This document shows, in pieces, positions 62,048 to 64,000 of a DNA stretch of 64,000 bases. Position numbers and translations under genes: made by a program. How positions within the stretch are numbered: position 1 is the first letter of the stretch; the number at the start of each line of letters is the position of its first letter. This stretch comes from Fagopyrum homotropicum (taxonomy: Eukaryota > Streptophyta > Magnoliopsida > Caryophyllales > Polygonaceae), in NCBI GenBank assembly GCA_033239125.1, contig BSWB01000004.1, forward strand, positions 36,426,001 through 36,490,000, written 5' to 3'. The notes below the pieces were generated by a model. It was not told the DNA's origin and ran no database searches. It saw only the letters and a list, made by a program, of their open reading frames with translations.

Positions 62048-62449
62048 TTTGACGCTCGTTGAATATCTTCATCACCGTAATCTTCTCTTTGGAAATCAGC
62101 CGTGGAAGATCTTTGTTTGTTGAAGATCCTAGATCTTCTTGTTATTTTCGGTTGTTAAGATCTTTACGAGATCTTGTTGTTGGGGCCAAGATCTTCTAAT
62201 AAAATCTTTTGAATATATTCTAGTTGGCTGACCAAGATCTTCTCTTAAAATCTTGTTGGAAAATATTCTTTTTATCATTTGAAGATCTTTTTGTTGGTTG
62301 GCCAAAATTTTCTTTTAAAATCTTGTTGGAAGATCTTATTGTTATCATTGGTAGAGATCCTTGATTTGGTTGTTGAGATTTGAATCTTGCTTAAGAAAGC
62401 CTTCAACCGAATCTTCCTTTGCATCATTTTTCAAGGATTCAGTGTTTAT

Positions 62450-62570
62450 CCCTTGAAACGCATTTCAAGGCTTCCTGTTTGTCCTTTGAATTCTGTTTCA
62501 AATCTGCTTTGTCCTTTGTAATCTGTTTCAAGGCCTGCGTTCTTCCTTTGAAATGCTTTTCAAGGCCTGC
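62450..62570. repeat. CCTTGAAA-type imperfect palindromes, right group
   Basis: Four related units, including CCTTGAAACGCATTTCAAGG (62451-62470), spaced about 30-40 bp apart. Confidence 0.65.
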
Positions 62571-63410
62571 ATAGATTTAACAAACACAAACCAAAACAAG
62601 CAATCTAGAAATATGATCGATATTTGTTAGTTTATAAAACCGCTCATAAACGTTAAGTCTTCCATCATCCACATAGACAATTCATAATCAAGGTGGAGTT
62701 ATCAAGAACCTTTGCGGTCGACATGGATAATTCACCGAACTGCTTTCACTTTGATTCTCTCAACTTCATTAGCTATGTCCTGAATACGTATTAGATTCAT
62801 GGTAAGATAAAGTAAACTCTCTGGTTCAAAATACATGAATGAAAGCCGTACATAAAACACGGCACAAATATAGAAGCTACCGATGTCCAAGTTTCACTTC
62901 AAAAATAAGGTTACCTTATTTGTGGAGAATCATATAGCCAAACAACAAGATCAAACTTCCCCTGAAAATGAAAGCATGAGCCTAATTATTTATAGCAATT
63001 TAGGGATCTATAGGTCTTACAAAGATTACTTCATAGCAAGTTTCGGAAATCATTTTCTACTTTCTGGATCATCCTTAATCCATATTGATCTAAGACAAGT
63101 TCTCGCATGGTTGACCATGCATGTGATAGATTTAGGAGACGTGATCGCACAAACCGAGTTCCATGAGATTACAACAGAAAACAACAAGCAATGGAGGAAA
63201 TGTAGAACAACTTAATGGAAATATGCCAAAATCAGTTATTGCACAATGTCGTCCACCATCTCAAATTTAGCTCATCTTTTACAGTGGAAAAGGGAAACAA
63301 TAAAATCATAAAATTCAAAGCAAAAAAGTAATTTGACATTCAGACACCATAGAGCAGGCCTTAGTTAGTGACCATAGAAATCAGCAAGATCCAATCAAAA
63401 CACAGTGCAC

Positions 63411-63510
63411 GGGGCAAACCTGAAGTGGTGCATAATCATCCCGGGCAAGGAAATCCACAAGACGAGGAAACAACACCAACCTGCAGGACTTCGTTGAGCC
63501 CTTATCACAT
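63411..63510 (-). pseudogene. Importin-alpha ARM-repeat fragment
   Basis: On the minus strand EVLQVGVV continues, after one extra T, as PRLVDFLARDDYAPLQ, followed by GT. This matches the importin-alpha ARM repeat 'EVLQxGVVPRLVEFLxRxDxPQLQ' up to a known-style exon end. The one-base insertion breaks the frame and no neighbouring ARM repeats were found. Importin-alpha is the nuclear-import adaptor for NLS cargo. Confidence 0.65.
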
Positions 63511-63578
63511 GCACACTACTATTAAGTACCCAAAATAAATATATTACATTAAGCCCTTATCACATGCACACTACTATT
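63497..63578. repeat. 27 bp direct repeat, 55 bp apart
   Basis: AGCCCTTATCACATGCACAC and the next 7 bases occur at 63497 and again at 63552. It is a simple local duplication next to the importin fragment. Confidence 0.85.
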
Positions 63579-64000
63579 TCCTTGGCAAACCAATTGAATT
63601 CAAACTCGTAGTTCAGTTTTGGTTGAATTGCAGCAAAGTAACACTTAGCAACACCAATCTACACTTTCCTTTTTTATTGTGATTATGTTTAAAAATTAAA
63701 ACTAATTGAAATATTGGTGAAATACTTTATGTAAACAAGTAAGATTCCAACATTAATTTTATTTCATCTATTTACTCCACGAAAATATACATACCTGGCG
63801 ACTGAAAAAAGAGGAAAATAAGCGGATTGAAACCTCGAGTTCCTGAAGCCGATTGATGAGGATGCTTCAAGCTGGTTTGCTTCGCAAAGCAAGAGTAGTT
63901 CTGATCTCGGAACCTGAAACCACATAACATGGTAAGAAAAATGAAAACAAGAAATTGAAAGACCCGATGAACAAAATCGATAGCGAGAATAGGCGAATCT
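63579..64000. other. Sequence without recognised genes at window end
   Basis: The minus strand holds an exon-like stretch from about 63921 down to 63801, starting after TTTCAG and open for about 40 codons (VPRSELLLLCEANQLEASSS). I cannot assign it. It may be another captured exon. Confidence 0.35.

Larger units (their letters stand above)
60766..63410 (-). other. Probable Helitron body and unrecognised repeats
   Basis: No intact gene. It contains palindromic CCTTGAAA/TTTCAAGG units (61300-61405 and 62450-62570) and a 'TTTACGAAGTTCGGC' stretch near 61477 that resembles a common plant dispersed repeat. The plus-strand frame 62883-63215 (110 codons) matches no family I know. Confidence 0.4.

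Noticed and set aside
62883..63215. 110-codon gene
   Set aside because: No recognised domain, no supporting codon pattern or promoter; it lies in a transposon-rich stretch.

Overview
This window is nuclear DNA from a large, repeat-rich plant genome, very probably a eudicot. The evidence is a plant-type glucose/ribitol dehydrogenase gene with GT-AG introns, plant-type hAT, PIF/Harbinger, SINE and Helitron remnants, and Ty3/gypsy LTR retrotransposons primed by initiator tRNA-Met. About 80 percent of the window is mobile-element sequence. Only one gene looks intact: a short-chain dehydrogenase at 37479-38815.

Region 1 (1-33171) is a head-to-tail array of one non-autonomous, LARD-like LTR retrotransposon, here called family A, lying on the minus strand. 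The order is LTR (cut by the window edge), internal, LTR, internal, LTR, internal, LTR. LTRs are 3299 bp, internals about 3.65 kb and the period about 6947-6950 bp. Neighbouring units share one LTR, as expected from recombination between LTRs. The middle internal is split by a younger 9165 bp Ty3/gypsy element, family B (12734-21898), with 2069 bp LTRs and a 5 bp target duplication. B is also minus-strand, and its gag and pol are broken.

Region 2 (33172-36761) is part of an older relative, family C. It has a diverged internal and a 569 bp terminal LTR. The family A array appears to sit inside C, with C's other half outside the window to the left.

Region 3 (36762-45150) is a gene island. It contains a tRNA-derived SINE with a 16 bp target duplication, the dehydrogenase gene, a PIF/Harbinger-type element (39072-39853), an RPL31 pseudogene, and a non-autonomous hAT element (43013-44157). 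The hAT is inserted in a decayed Ty3/gypsy integrase fragment.

Region 4 (45151-55179) is a fourth Ty3/gypsy element, family D, minus strand. It has 2.9 kb LTRs, decayed RT and integrase, and a right LTR that is truncated where a hAT transposon begins.

Region 5 (55180-64000) holds a nearly complete hAT transposase broken by one stop codon and two frameshifts. Next comes a cluster of unrelated host-gene fragments: LSM1 exon 1, a thymidine kinase C-terminus and a BUB3-like WD40 exon. A Helitron 3' end follows, and then an importin-alpha fragment on the other strand.

The main points of interest are the LTR-sharing array with mosaic LTR haplotypes; a consensus splice-donor hairpin kept at the same place in the LTRs of families A, B and D; about 185 bp tandem repeats inside the A LTR; a 398 bp block of the D LTR, with a sense-strand ORF, that is far more conserved than its surroundings; and the multi-gene fragment cluster next to a Helitron end. 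All coordinates and similarities come from reading the sequence. No database search was run.
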